From: Paraburkholderia ginsengiterrae
Lineage (GTDB): Bacteria > Pseudomonadota > Gammaproteobacteria > Burkholderiales > Burkholderiaceae
Length of the DNA: 64,000 bases
Direction of reading: 5' to 3'
Assembly: GCF_001645125.1 (NCBI RefSeq)
Contig: NZ_LXKA01000132.1
Span: forward strand, 1-64,000
This document shows positions 18,169 to 27,377 of this stretch, in pieces. A model generated the notes under the pieces. It did not search any database, was not told the DNA's origin, and worked only from the letters and a program-made list of their open reading frames with translations. A program made the position numbers and the translations under genes. The stretch's first letter is position 1, and each line of letters begins with the position of its first letter.

Positions 18169-18687
18169 ATGAACCTTACGCCAGTAGGAATCGATATTGC
18201 AAAGAGCGCCTTTCAGCTTCACCACGTGGACGCTGAAACAGGTGAAATCGTGAACAGGCCAATCAAGCGAGCCAACTTTCTCGAACACTTTGCGAACCGG
18301 GCGCCCTGCCTGATCGGGATGGAGGCGTGCGGCGATGCGCAGCACTGGGCACGGGAGCTAACAAAAATGGGGCATCAGGTGAAGCTGATGCCTGGAGAGT
18401 TCGCCAAGACGTTCAACATCCGCAACAAGAACGATGCGGCCGACGCCCGGGCAGTCTGGCTGGCCGTGCAGCAGCCCAGCAAGGCGGTAGCGATAAAGAC
18501 CGAAGCGCAGCAAACGCTGCTGGCGCTGCACCGGACGCGTCAGCAGCTCGTCAAGTTCCGTACGATGCAGATCAACAGCCTTCGCGGACTGTTGACCGAA
18601 TATGGCGAAGTGATGGGCCGGGGCCGGGATGCGCTCGACGACAAGGCAATACCCGCGGTGCTGGCCAGGATATCGGACCGCCTGTGA
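18169..18687 (+). pseudogene. IS110-family transposase, truncated
   Basis: Starts MNLTPVGIDIAKSAFQLHHVD with DEDD landmarks GIDIAK, GMEACGDAQHWAREL and NKNDAADARAVW, then KFRTMQINSLRGLL. After about 172 residues it stops within ISDRL, right where a tyrosine-recombinase fragment on the other strand begins. The C-terminal serine-containing domain is absent. It is related to, but not identical with, the intact gene at 712-1734. Confidence 0.78.
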
Positions 18688-19345
18688 GCTGCCACGCTCT
18701 CACACCTGGTACGCAGCTCGCAAGATCGACGGCAATGTAACCTCGGCATTGCAAAAAGCGCATGAACGCGCGAATGGCCGAGCACATATGCTTCGCGGAT
18801 TGCGGACTATGGTCTCTTGCATGACGTTCGACGAATGCCATGACGTCCGAACCAGTCAGGCTGGTGATTTGCGGATACCCAGACAGGCAATGCTCCCGCA
18901 GACACTGCCGAGCGAAAGGGGCATGGCGAACGGCAAACACGCGCGCCAACCCGCGCTCCTGGATCAGATATCGTTCAAAATCCTGCACAATCTGTTCGAG
19001 CTCGTCCAGTGCGAGAGATGGCTTGGCAGGCATTGCATCGATCTCTCGAAGCAGACCGAGCAGTCTGATCAATGCAGGACGATCACTGAGAAATCGACAT
19101 CGATATCGGCGACAGAACTCCTGATACTCGTCTATCGATTGCTCGTTGATGTCGTCAAGCTCAAGCCGTTTGCGTGCGAGCCAATGACTGAAGTCGCAAG
19201 CCACGCGAAGATCGCGCCATGCTCCTTGCCGACAATGTCCCTCTCGCAGCAGCCGTGCTGCGAACAGATCGATATGAACTCCCAACGACCCTTCGTGAAA
19301 CCGTTTCAGCATCTTGGGACTGTCGTAATACGCTTCGATGGTCAT
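18688..19345 (-). pseudogene. Tyrosine recombinase (phage-type integrase), N-terminal fragment
   Basis: ATG at 19345 with GGAG upstream. About 219 residues of SAM-like core-binding domain: HIDLFAARLLREGHC, ACDFSHWLARKR, ERGLARVFAVRHAPFARQCLREH, SAIRAFMRFLQCRGYIAVDLASCVPGVR. The catalytic domain (R..H-x-x-R..Y) is missing because homology ends at the junction with the IS110 fragment near 18688. Such integrases often come in multi-gene arrays. It is inactive. Confidence 0.75.
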
Positions 19346-19467
19346 GCCTACTCCTTCCCGCCAGAATGACAGGAGAGAGCCTCAGACTATGCCGAATGCG
19401 CAAACCGCATCGCATGACCAGGAGTGAATGATACAAACTGGTTCGGCATAGCGCAGGATTCGGTATG

Positions 19468-19607
19468 AATCGCCAAACTGAATGACCTTGATCCCGAGGC
19501 CTACCGGCGCTACGTCATCGCTCGCATCGCCGATGCATCCAGTCAATCGCGTCGACGAGCTTTTGCCATGGGTCGTCGCCGATCAGCTTCACCACGACGT
19601 CGCCTGA
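19468..19607 (+). pseudogene. IS66-family transposase (TnpC), C-terminal remnant with frameshift
   Basis: LNDLDPEAYRRYVIARIAD continues, after a one-base frame change near 19533, as HPVNRVDELLPWVVADQL and ends at TGA 19605-19607. This is the conserved C-terminal tail of IS66 TnpC. The catalytic part is gone. Confidence 0.65.
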
Positions 19608-19934
19608 ACTCAACCCACGGCGTTCAACTGTCCGATATCAACATGCTGTCAAGAACGGTCGTGGTCGGACGGTTACGCTCTCTGCGACTGAAGTTGGGAG
19701 ATGGCCTGCAAAAGCGAAGCCTCGCTACATACATCTATGAAAGCGCAGAGGAAGCAAATACGCATAGAAGCGAACAGCATCCGGCAACAGCGCGTTCGTT
19801 AATGGCTCACATGCGGGCCAAGGGTGCGGCCGGGCACACTACGCACTCGACAATCTGCCGTGCAAGATCGTCGCAGCCGAGTACCGGACCGCACGAATGT
19901 TTTCGCTATCCGTGAATTCGTGTTGGGAGTTTCT
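19608..19934. other. Intergenic region, nothing recognised
   Basis: 327 bp with only poor-quality short frames. A toxin gene of the RES type would be expected here downstream of the following antitoxin-like gene, but none is readable. Confidence 0.3.
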
Positions 19935-20348
19935 CTACGGCTGAGCACGCTCCAGATACGCTCGTACCATTAGCAGCCCGGCGAACCCGTACTCCCTGAT
20001 CGCTTCCACAGGTGTCATGCCATCAAAAGCGCGGTTGCGCAGCTTCATCCAGCCGTACGCCACGTCCCGGTTGTGCGGGAACAGAAGGCGAAGACGTGCG
20101 TGAATGCCGAGCAGATGACCGACGCGCTCGTACTGGTCCGGCGTCGTACCAATCCGCGCCCCCTCCCGGTAGCGGCCTAGGGCCGAGCGGTTTCCGGGCG
20201 CAAGGCCCAACAGAAGTGCCTGATCTTCACTGGACAGCTTCCAGTGGTCAAACAGCGCCATGACCATCCTGGCCAGACGGCTCTGGTGAGCCCCGGACGT
20301 GCTCTCAGGAATGGAAGCAGTTGGCATCGGCATCGTGCTGTGAGGCAC
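19935..20348 (-). CDS. Xre/MbcA/ParS-type antitoxin-like protein, orphan
   Basis: 137 aa from GTG 20348 (ATG 20333 is an alternative). The N-terminal helical part [18 protein letters not shown] is followed by the toxin-binding domain [47 protein letters not shown]. The NRAFDGMTP motif is typical of DUF2384 antitoxins, which neutralise RES-domain NAD-degrading toxins. The toxin is normally encoded immediately downstream, but here that stretch is non-coding, so this is a solitary antitoxin or regulator. Confidence 0.75.
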   Translation of the reverse strand: MPHSTMPMPTASIPESTSGAHQSRLARMVMALFDHWKLSSEDQALLLGLAPGNRSALGRYREGARIGTTPDQYERVGHLLGIHARLRLLFPHNRDVAYGWMKLRNRAFDGMTPVEAIREYGFAGLLMVRAYLERAQP

Positions 20349-20600
20349 CTGACAGTACTATCACAAGCTCCACGGCTGCATCCTAAACGGTACTATTCTT
20401 GAGTCGCCTCGTCCAATCGTCGGAGGTCTGTAGATGAATGCGTTTATACCAGAGTTCGTGATGGCTTCACGACGAAGCCCCGACTCTTTTTCGCACCTAT
20501 ATTTGGTGTTGTGAAGGCAGTACGCCGGGAACTCGCTCGGCTGAACTAGGCTGCAGAGAACTTCACTTCGTGCGACCTGAGTCGATCACGGAGACAAGGG

Positions 20601-20795
20601 ATGCGGAGTAAGGTCACACAGACGAAACGCCCCCTCATCGTGCCCCTCTACAACACGCACGAGCATATAAGAATATCCCACGGCACGGTGATAAGATGCG
20701 CCTTGAACGCCGAGCAATTCGCGAGAGCGCTCCCTACGGCAATGGCATCGTGCAATGAGATATCGCCGGGACCCTCGCCCCTAGGTTCGGTATGA
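20601..20795 (+). CDS. Small hypothetical protein
   Basis: 64 aa, ATG at 20601 with GGAG 9 nt upstream. Contains HIRISHGTVIRCALNAEQFARAL, a pattern reminiscent of small conserved accessory proteins on phage and integrative elements. No function can be given. The surrounding 20349-20832 otherwise shows nothing. Confidence 0.35.
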   Translation: MRSKVTQTKRPLIVPLYNTHEHIRISHGTVIRCALNAEQFARALPTAMASCNEISPGPSPLGSV

Positions 20796-20832
20796 ATCCA
20801 GCGCTATCGTTTACCGAACTACGACTCCGTGC

Positions 20833-21264
20833 TCACCACCAAGCGTCCCGATCAGCCGCAAATTCTTGTCGCGCCGCTTCGAGCACCCGTGCCGGTTCGC
20901 TTGTGAAACACTCTGCCGGCAACAGACCGTCTAGAAGCGAGTGCGGCGAATATAACCAGAACGCTCGCCTCCATCCCCCGCGATCATCATCGTCGGGTAA
21001 GATTGAAAGCAGTTCGGCAACTTCCGGACGGAGCTTGCCGTGCTGATCAAACTGGAACACCGGGTAAACAAACCTGCGGTCTCGCTTGGACCAGACACCT
21101 AGCAGCCTCCCCTCAACGCGCGCTCGTGCCACATGTTCGCTTGGGTCTGCGTCTCGCGACACCCCGACAAGTTTCGCGACGCGATGGTCGTCCGGCCAAC
21201 CCTTTTCCAGAAGCTCATCGCGAAAGTTGATCGATGTCTGGAACGACTCGCAAAATGGGTTCAT
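20833..21264 (-). CDS. Antitoxin-like protein with Xre/MbcA/ParS-type C-terminus
   Basis: 143 aa from ATG 21264; GTG 21336 would add 24 residues without better support. The middle reads HVARARVEGRLLGVWSKRDRRFVYPVFQFDQHGKLRPEVAELLSIL, and the C-terminus has WRRAFWLYSPHSLLDGLLPAECF. That layout (HTH, strand-turn, SP-x-x-LLDG-x-x-P) resembles DUF2384-like antitoxins. No toxin gene adjoins it. The family call is moderate. Confidence 0.5.
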   Translation of the reverse strand: MNPFCESFQTSINFRDELLEKGWPDDHRVAKLVGVSRDADPSEHVARARVEGRLLGVWSKRDRRFVYPVFQFDQHGKLRPEVAELLSILPDDDDRGGWRRAFWLYSPHSLLDGLLPAECFTSEPARVLEAARQEFAADRDAWW

Positions 21265-21786
21265 CGATGAACTTCGCGCTCGACACAGATTTTGCTGTTC
21301 GCAACGGAACCCAAGTGATGCGAACAGCAAAATCACGGATCCCGGTGCCCTAGAATTCAGCAGTCTTTCAAAAAACTCATTCTAAACCCTGATGTATAGC
21401 GAGAGCCCTTAACCCTATAACTGTCGCGCGTAATACCACCCGTACGGATAACATAGCGGTGCGCTGCGAATTTGCCGGTTCAGACGCACCCAGCATCCTG
21501 CGGCAAATCTGTAATCGCGCGACGAATCAGTGCAGCGGAGACGATAATGTGCGCTCGACAGATTTCCGCATCAAGTACACGCTTTGACTGCACGAGCGCA
21601 GTGAACACATATTTTTACGCAGGTCTCACATTCGCACGCACTCAGCACACACCTTGTCGCTGGTGCTATCGCCCGTCGTATTCGACCATGCTATCGAAGG
21701 CATGTGGGACATATTGAAACACGGCGGTCGCGGTCAATCGTGTTTCGGGATATGTGCCCTACAATGGCATCATCTGCCAATTTTGA
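21265..21786. other. Intergenic region, nothing recognised
   Basis: About 520 bp without a supportable gene. It separates two antitoxin-like sequences and probably contains decayed mobile-element DNA. Confidence 0.3.
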
Positions 21787-22020
21787 ATAGACCGCTTCCG
21801 CAACGGAATTGAGATGCAACATGAAGGCTTCCGAATGACCGAACACAAGGTTCACGTGTGGATTGAAGCTCTCCGCGATGTCGCGCACATTGGCATCGCG
21901 GATGTGAAGGCAGGAAGAATACAGACCCTCGGTTCGCGCGAGCAACTGGACCAACACTTCAGTGCAATCGCGGAAGACGCGATTGAGTCTGTGCGTGACC
22001 AGCTCCGCCTCGAAGAATAA
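21787..22020 (+). pseudogene. ParD-family antitoxin remnant
   Basis: The frame reads RFRNGIEMQHEGFRMTE, then WIEALRDVAHIGIADVKAGRIQTLGS and IAEDAIE. This follows the ParD pattern GRY-N-A-S-E-V-x-R-E-G-L-R-x-x-E and ALREA..GIADLDAGR. The N-terminal strand and first helix are missing upstream of an in-frame stop at 21784-21786, although an ATG at 21814 could still start a 68-aa product. No ParE toxin follows. Confidence 0.5.
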
Positions 22021-22378
22021 GGATTTCGTGCATGGCCAATTGGTAAGCAGCGTCAAGCATAGAAGTCGATTCACTCCGGCTCAAATCGGAGCCACAAGAT
22101 CTGTCTCACCAGACAGGTGTTGACGAGTGATGGCATCCGGAAGCTATAGAGTGAATGAAACTCCTTGACAATCGTGTTACCGCGGGCGCTCGCAAACTAT
22201 GTACAACCACAGTACTATCATCGGAACCGTACCAAACATGACGCCTCAGAGAGTCACGTTGGCGTTGTCCGATGCGGTAGACTCCGAATGCGCTCCAAAA
22301 TGCTGCTCGACGAAACACAACAGCTCCCAAACGGGCCTCGACTTCCATCGCGTGTTACACCCGATCCGGCTTATCGAT
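22021..22378. other. Region downstream of tnsC; possible Tn7-like transposon end
   Basis: 358 bp with no gene. It contains a CTGTC-TCACCA-GACAG hairpin (about 22099-22115), a TGTTGACGAG sequence near 22117, and GAGTGAAT in both orientations (about 22070 and 22151). These might belong to a transposon end with TnsB sites, but I could not pair it with a matching right end. Confidence 0.3.
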
Positions 22379-23737
22379 CTAGCTGCGAATCGTTTTTCGG
22401 TTCAGAGCGCTCCTCGCCTGACCCATAGACTCCATTAATTCCCCCGCGTTCGCCCGCTCCCGTCGCGGACGTTTTCCCTGTCGCTCTTCAGACATCTTAA
22501 CGCCGCTGCTAGCACGGATCTCATCGAGTTCCTTTTTTTCCGATGTAGTCAACGCCGCTTCCAGTATCCCACGAGAATTGCCCTGCTCCTGCCGTCTGAT
22601 CCCACCTTGACCCTGCTTCACATGATCCAATTGCAAGTCAAATGGGCATCGAAGATCGTCGGGAAGTGAGTCGCTCGCAGGAGGATGACTTAGGAGTTGC
22701 TCTACGTCTCGACGATGTTCACTGTACATAACCGAGCCATAGGCATCTTTGATCAAAGATATATCTACTGCTTTCAGCTTGCGCTGTCGCATCAAGCGGT
22801 AGCCGACACAGAACAGATCCACCAGCATGCGCCTGACTCCGAAGGTATAGCCGTGAAGTTGCCCAGCATCTTTCGTAGCATCAATCTCCAGCCAACTTCC
22901 TGCGACGCGTTTACACTCGTCAATGAAGTTACGCCAGTCATCGGTGTCGGCCAATTCGGGAAGCATCACGATCGGATCGCACAACAAGCGATCCCGTTCT
23001 TGTTGCCAGCGTTTCTTCAGCAGATGGATGAGGTTGTAATTGCTGACATACACAAATGGAAGGTCCAAATACAGCAATGAAATAAGTGTATTTGTTACCT
23101 TGGTGTTCGCACTCGCCCCAAAGCTGATGAACTGGCATTCATCAGCAGCCATCAGTGCCGTACCGTCTCTGAAGGCACGCCACCTTGCCTGATCTTTGAG
23201 ATCCGAAACATCTATCCGCCCACGCGGCAAGTCAGTCCCGTATGCAAGTTCACGAAGCGTCTTGAGAAGACTCGGTTGGCGTCGGAAATTGTGGGTCCAG
23301 TACGGATCAAGGAGAATCGGTTTGTGCCCGCTACCAATATCGACATAAGTCTCGCTAGCCAGCAACCGTCCCAACGCCTTAATCAATTCAGACTTGCCAA
23401 TGCCACCAAGCCCCGTCAGACAGATGGCTCGGGCATCCAGTCGTCTTGGGATTTTCGTCTTGTCGTAAATCGCCTCAGTGAATGATCTGCCATCCTGGTA
23501 CCGATCAATGCAAAAACCGATTGCTCGCTCAAGGAGTCCGCGAAGGATGATGTAATCCTGTTGGGTCGGCTCATATATCTTCTTCAGTGCCGTGCAAATA
23601 CGATCCTCAGCTGCGAGCGGCGCCAAACTGTCCAGATTGTGTAGTGCCGGCGGTCTACATCGTACCTTGTTCTTGATCACCTCCTCATCCAGCAATTGAA
23701 CAAATCTTTCGACCCACGGGTTTTGAGTGACTCTCAT
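22379..23737 (-). CDS. tnsC: Tn7-like transposition regulator ATPase TnsC
   Basis: 452 aa; ATG at 23737 overlaps the tnsB stop by 4 nt (ATGA). AAA+ ATPase: Walker A GLGGIGKSE at residues 109-117, Walker B ALMAADE ending at D199-E200, and NYNLIHLL in the sensor region. The N-terminus has YEPTQQDYIILRGLLERAI as in TnsC/TniB proteins. It links target selection by TniQ/TnsD to the TnsAB transposase. A Lys/Arg/Glu-rich C-terminal tail of about 90 residues probably contacts TnsA/B or DNA. Confidence 0.88.
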   Translation of the reverse strand: MRVTQNPWVERFVQLLDEEVIKNKVRCRPPALHNLDSLAPLAAEDRICTALKKIYEPTQQDYIILRGLLERAIGFCIDRYQDGRSFTEAIYDKTKIPRRLDARAICLTGLGGIGKSELIKALGRLLASETYVDIGSGHKPILLDPYWTHNFRRQPSLLKTLRELAYGTDLPRGRIDVSDLKDQARWRAFRDGTALMAADECQFISFGASANTKVTNTLISLLYLDLPFVYVSNYNLIHLLKKRWQQERDRLLCDPIVMLPELADTDDWRNFIDECKRVAGSWLEIDATKDAGQLHGYTFGVRRMLVDLFCVGYRLMRQRKLKAVDISLIKDAYGSVMYSEHRRDVEQLLSHPPASDSLPDDLRCPFDLQLDHVKQGQGGIRRQEQGNSRGILEAALTTSEKKELDEIRASSGVKMSEERQGKRPRRERANAGELMESMGQARSALNRKTIRS

Positions 23738-25770
23738 GTCGCGTTTGCTGGCGATGCCACTTTCACAAAGGCAGCTTGAGCCGCCTTTGACTTTCTACAA
23801 CCGGTTTTTGGCCTTCCTGCCTTCCTACTTCCAGCATCCCATGCCATGCCGGTCGACTCTTCAAATCTGGTTTCTATCTCAGACTTAACCGCCTGTTGAT
23901 GCTCCCGAAGCTCAGCTTTCAGGATTGACTTCTGCGCCGCTCGCTGCTCCAACTCATGGATTGTCACGGAGAGCTGGCTTTCGTCGTCGCGAATGGGCAG
24001 CACAGCAGCAACCTCAATGATTCGACCATCAATTTCAATCCATGCATACCGCACGCACAGGTCAAGTACATAACCCGTCCATTCCAGACGTTGCCCTCTC
24101 GCCACCCGATCTATAACACCTGTGGCACGCAATTCTGAAGAGTCAAACCTCTGCCCATGAAGATAGACACCATCACTCTCCACCGTGAAGGGCACCTTAG
24201 TGAGAAATCTCCTAACAGCATCCTGGAACGAGATCGCTAACGCATCGGTTCTCCCTTTCCTGTCAAGATAAGCCCATATTCCCGCGGGGGTGGGCATGGT
24301 TTCCGCATCAATCATCTCCGGTGTTAGCTTATGTGAAACGTCGCTGGAGTGGTTTCTCTCGATAAGGCGATAAATCTCCCGAACCGCCATCTGCACCGGA
24401 TTGAGATCACTTTTAACATAGGTTGGCTGCCCTTCAATCGTCACAGACCTTGGGTTCGCAGTTTCGACGGTGGCCTTTGATCGTCCCGAATGGGACGGGG
24501 GTAACTCGCGAAACGGAATCAGATCTCCGCATTGCTCGCGTAGGTCAGCCTTTGATCCGGGCCCTCGGTCGGCGACCCAGAACGGTGAAAGACCGACGCT
24601 CTCCCACTCGCCGGCGTTCAGGTGAATGCCAAATAGTCTGGCGAATTCCACTTTGGGAACTGCTGCACAAAATTGCGCCATCCGATATGCATCGCTACGC
24701 TCCTTTGTGAGTGAAAAGCCGATCCCAACTGAGTACGACGATCCAACATCAATAGTCCGTACTACACAAAGTGGTGGGAGTATCTCCCCACCGACCGGGC
24801 TACTCGGATAGTCGCTGGTATAATAGCCATCGCTCTCAACCCGTTCCATCAGATTGGCCACAGCTGATGAGAATCTTCCTGCCGATGCGGACGAGCGATT
24901 GCGCACGCGATCGTCCCCATACAACGCACGTCGGACCTCCTCTGGGGTGAAATAATCCAGTATGTGATAACGATATTGTCCATACGTGGGAAACGGTCGG
25001 GAATCTGGATGATAGAAGCGTTTTCGGCCTTTCTCATCGGTCAGCACCTTGCAGCCAAAATCGGCAACCATAGCCTTGCTATAAATTCTTAGAAGCGGCT
25101 TGCCGAGACCACGATGTCGAACGTAGGAGTTAACGATGTTTTCCTTCATCTTCTTGTCAACCCGGTAGCCGCCTGCGGCACCGCGCTTTATAGAACGACG
25201 GCCATATTTCGGGCCGTACGCACGCTCGGGGCTGGCCCGATCCCAGTGGCCGATTTTTTCAAAGTAATCGGGGCACAAAGCAAAGACATTCCGTCCGAAA
25301 AGCAGGTAACTGAAAAACCACGTTCTCAGCCGCGTCTCGTTCTTCCCAAATGCTCTTGCACACCGGTTGATCTCAAGTGTCGGATTCTCAGCCGACAGGA
25401 TTTCCGCTTCCCGCGCAAGCAGAGGTTCAATGTGTTCGAGCCGTTTCTCAGCTCGCCCCTTTAACGTCAGTTCCCTGCCGAGGCGAACCAGATCAGCTTT
25501 CCAGATCTTCTCCTCGCTCATGTTGCTTAGCCAGGGAGGGAGGGTTTGCTGCTCCTCTATAACAGTCAATTTGTTAGCATCAAGGCCACTCTCGAATTCG
25601 GACCTTTGCATTCCTATCAGAATGCTGTTTGGACGAGCCCTTGGTTTTAGTATGAAACGAACGAGCCATACCTTCGAGTGAGCAGCGTCACTTTTGAGAA
25701 AATAGTAGGTAGCATCTTTATCGAGTCCCCCGAATCCGTTAGCTGCGGCAATTTGAGTTCCGATCATCAT
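23734..25770 (-). CDS. tnsB: Tn7-like DDE transposase TnsB
   Basis: 678 aa from ATG 25770, which overlaps the tnsA stop (ATGA) and has GAGGTG upstream; an earlier GTG at 25821 is less likely. rve-type integrase core with D314 (ESDGYYTSD), D401 (WVADRGPG) and E436 (ATVETANP). The spacings of 87 and 35 residues match Tn7 TnsB (D273, D361, E396: 88 and 35). The C-terminus is a Mu-type beta barrel and a basic tail (AGRPKTGCRKSKAA). It binds transposon ends and makes the 3' joining cuts. All catalytic residues are intact. Confidence 0.9.
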   Translation of the reverse strand: MMIGTQIAAANGFGGLDKDATYYFLKSDAAHSKVWLVRFILKPRARPNSILIGMQRSEFESGLDANKLTVIEEQQTLPPWLSNMSEEKIWKADLVRLGRELTLKGRAEKRLEHIEPLLAREAEILSAENPTLEINRCARAFGKNETRLRTWFFSYLLFGRNVFALCPDYFEKIGHWDRASPERAYGPKYGRRSIKRGAAGGYRVDKKMKENIVNSYVRHRGLGKPLLRIYSKAMVADFGCKVLTDEKGRKRFYHPDSRPFPTYGQYRYHILDYFTPEEVRRALYGDDRVRNRSSASAGRFSSAVANLMERVESDGYYTSDYPSSPVGGEILPPLCVVRTIDVGSSYSVGIGFSLTKERSDAYRMAQFCAAVPKVEFARLFGIHLNAGEWESVGLSPFWVADRGPGSKADLREQCGDLIPFRELPPSHSGRSKATVETANPRSVTIEGQPTYVKSDLNPVQMAVREIYRLIERNHSSDVSHKLTPEMIDAETMPTPAGIWAYLDRKGRTDALAISFQDAVRRFLTKVPFTVESDGVYLHGQRFDSSELRATGVIDRVARGQRLEWTGYVLDLCVRYAWIEIDGRIIEVAAVLPIRDDESQLSVTIHELEQRAAQKSILKAELREHQQAVKSEIETRFEESTGMAWDAGSRKAGRPKTGCRKSKAAQAAFVKVASPANAT

Positions 25771-26783
25771 GATGATGCCCACCTCGCAAACCAGTGGGCG
25801 TATCGCCCAAGAACGTCGCACGTTTCAATTTTCAGAGGTCGGTCAAACAGGACTGGCCGGAAAAGATCAACACGGAGCTTGCGTTTCCAGATCGCCTGGT
25901 GAAGCACGACCTTGCAATCCTCAAGCGTGCAGTCAAGCACGGCACACAGTGATCTCGCGCACTCCAGAACCGATATCTTTGAACCGATAATCTCGCCGTA
26001 CCTTTGAATCAGAATTTCCTGCGATCCGGCGTCCAGTTTCGTTGTCCTGTTGAGGTATGTGTACGACACCTGCAAATTCGCCGCGACGTCCGTGTCAATA
26101 TCCGCCTCTGTCACGCGAATGGTGGGAATTCCGACATCCTGATAGTAGACATTCTCTATTTCATGGCGGTGCTGAGATCTCGCCTCTTCACGTGCCTGTC
26201 CGGCAAGCGTTTGCTTCAACCCCAGTCCTCGCCGGAATCCGTTCGCATCCTTTTTCACGGTCCAATTCACGCAGTAAGGAGAATTATCTGGCCCCTTTAA
26301 AAACAGAAGGAGATCGCCCACATAAGGCATCGGCGCCCGTCGCATCTCTGATCCACCGCTCGGGTCCCGGATCGTTACCCTCGGATGCGAGGAAAAGCAC
26401 CCCAGCCGAACTGCGACATCAACGGTGCCTCGGAACCATGGCAGCCCGCTCACTCCAGGGTAGCCATAAAGCGGATGCGGCCAAGGGTCGGTTGAGAGGA
26501 CCAGTTGCTCCTGGATCGAGAATAGCCAGGGGTTGTACAAAGCCAGCAGCGCAGCCTTTCGTTCCGGCACGGAAAGAAGATGAATATCGCGTCCAAGGAA
26601 GGCAGCATACACAAGCGACGGTCGCGACCTTCGAGGCGCTTCTTTTGGATTTGCACGAATTCCCGGTTCGTATTCCGTAGTCCAGCCCCGAGGTTGGCGC
26701 GATAGCAGGCGATAGAAGAGTCGCTCGCTTCGGTCACATGACGTGCGGGCCTGTTGCGACGCCAATTCCGACATGCTCGACAT
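25767..26783 (-). CDS. tnsA: Tn7-like heteromeric transposase endonuclease TnsA
   Basis: 338 aa, ATG at 26783 with GGGAG 6 nt upstream. Start of a tightly overlapping tnsA-tnsB-tnsC operon. N-terminal PD-(D/E)xK-like fold: candidate E74 (VPERKAALLALYNPW), D157 (YVGDLLLF) and K177 (NWTVKK), placed like E63/D114/Q130-x-K132 of Tn7 TnsA. The residue two before the lysine is Thr175 instead of Glu/Gln. The C-terminal half is helical and should bind TnsC. TnsA cuts the 5' strands so that transposition is cut-and-paste. Confidence 0.82.
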   Translation of the reverse strand: MSSMSELASQQARTSCDRSERLFYRLLSRQPRGWTTEYEPGIRANPKEAPRRSRPSLVYAAFLGRDIHLLSVPERKAALLALYNPWLFSIQEQLVLSTDPWPHPLYGYPGVSGLPWFRGTVDVAVRLGCFSSHPRVTIRDPSGGSEMRRAPMPYVGDLLLFLKGPDNSPYCVNWTVKKDANGFRRGLGLKQTLAGQAREEARSQHRHEIENVYYQDVGIPTIRVTEADIDTDVAANLQVSYTYLNRTTKLDAGSQEILIQRYGEIIGSKISVLECARSLCAVLDCTLEDCKVVLHQAIWKRKLRVDLFRPVLFDRPLKIETCDVLGRYAHWFARWASS

Positions 26784-27110
26784 CGAATTCTCCCAAGATA
26801 ACCATCAGTTAGTTATCCAGACCCAAGCGCCGCGCTCCTAAAGCGTTCGCTCGAGGCCTAAACAGCGAATTGGGGGGAATTCACGCCAACGATACGGAAT
26901 AGTGCGCCGTTGGAAGTGCTTGACAGCACTGCCATACCGTTGCAAGATGGACTCGTCAGGCAGCAAACCGACAGGCACACCTCAAAAGGCCAGCTATCTT
27001 TTCCACGAGATAGCTGGCCTTGTGCTTTTCGCACCCCACTTTCCCACGTGCCGATCTACGGCATAGACATCCTCCTTTCATCCGGACACTTTTCCATAAG
27101 CGCCTTCACG
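26784..27110. promoter_or_regulatory. tnsA upstream region with palindrome and strong hairpin
   Basis: Between the gp16-like gene and tnsA. It holds the tnsABC promoter region on the minus strand, a palindrome AGTGCT-TGAC-AGCACT (26915-26930), a plus-strand TTGACA (26920-26925) with CAAGAT 17 bp on, and a 14-bp perfect hairpin (26986-27021, listed separately). No protein gene. Confidence 0.45.
26986..27021 (-). terminator. 14-bp perfect hairpin terminator
   Basis: Arms AAGGCCAGCTATCT (26986-26999) and AGATAGCTGGCCTT (27008-27021) with an 8-nt loop. On the minus strand a TTTT tract follows, so it terminates the gp16-like transcript before tnsA. On the plus strand it could end a short RNA starting near 26955. 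Confidence 0.65.
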
Positions 27111-27377
27111 TTAGCGCTCTCCGCTTAGTCTCGTATTTTCAGGAGCCGCCTGGCTATCCATGAGCGAGCATTCGACGGACGGTTTGATACCAAGGGCCAC
27201 GGAGATACGATGTGCCTCGCCCCTTCGACCACGCGTTCGCCCTCCAAGCACCGCATAGACGTCTTCGCGCCGAAATCCATGAGCTGCCGCCCATTCGCTC
27301 ACTGATAGCCCCTGCGCCTCGAAGGCAGCCAGGACCTCCTCTCTTGTCCGGGTATGTTTGGTCATTTTCGGTCGCAT
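27111..27377 (-). CDS. Small DNA-binding protein, BcepMu gp16-like
   Basis: 88 aa, ATG 27377 (ATG 27365 is also possible). Helix-turn-helix pattern EEVLAAFEAQGLSVSEWAAAHGFRREDVYAVLGGRTRGRRGEAHRISVALGIKP. The W-A-x-x-H-G-F and V-x-GR-x-x-x-RG-x-AH-x-I-A-x-ALG-L-K features are those of the phage BcepMu gp16 family of presumed transcriptional regulators. It sits between the divergent tnsABC and tniQ units, next to two palindromes, so it probably represses one or both. Confidence 0.75.
   Translation of the reverse strand: MRPKMTKHTRTREEVLAAFEAQGLSVSEWAAAHGFRREDVYAVLGGRTRGRRGEAHRISVALGIKPSVECSLMDSQAAPENTRLSGER

Noticed and set aside
22106-22348. 80-aa minus-strand frame downstream of tnsC
   Set aside because: No motif or ribosome site; more likely part of the transposon end region.
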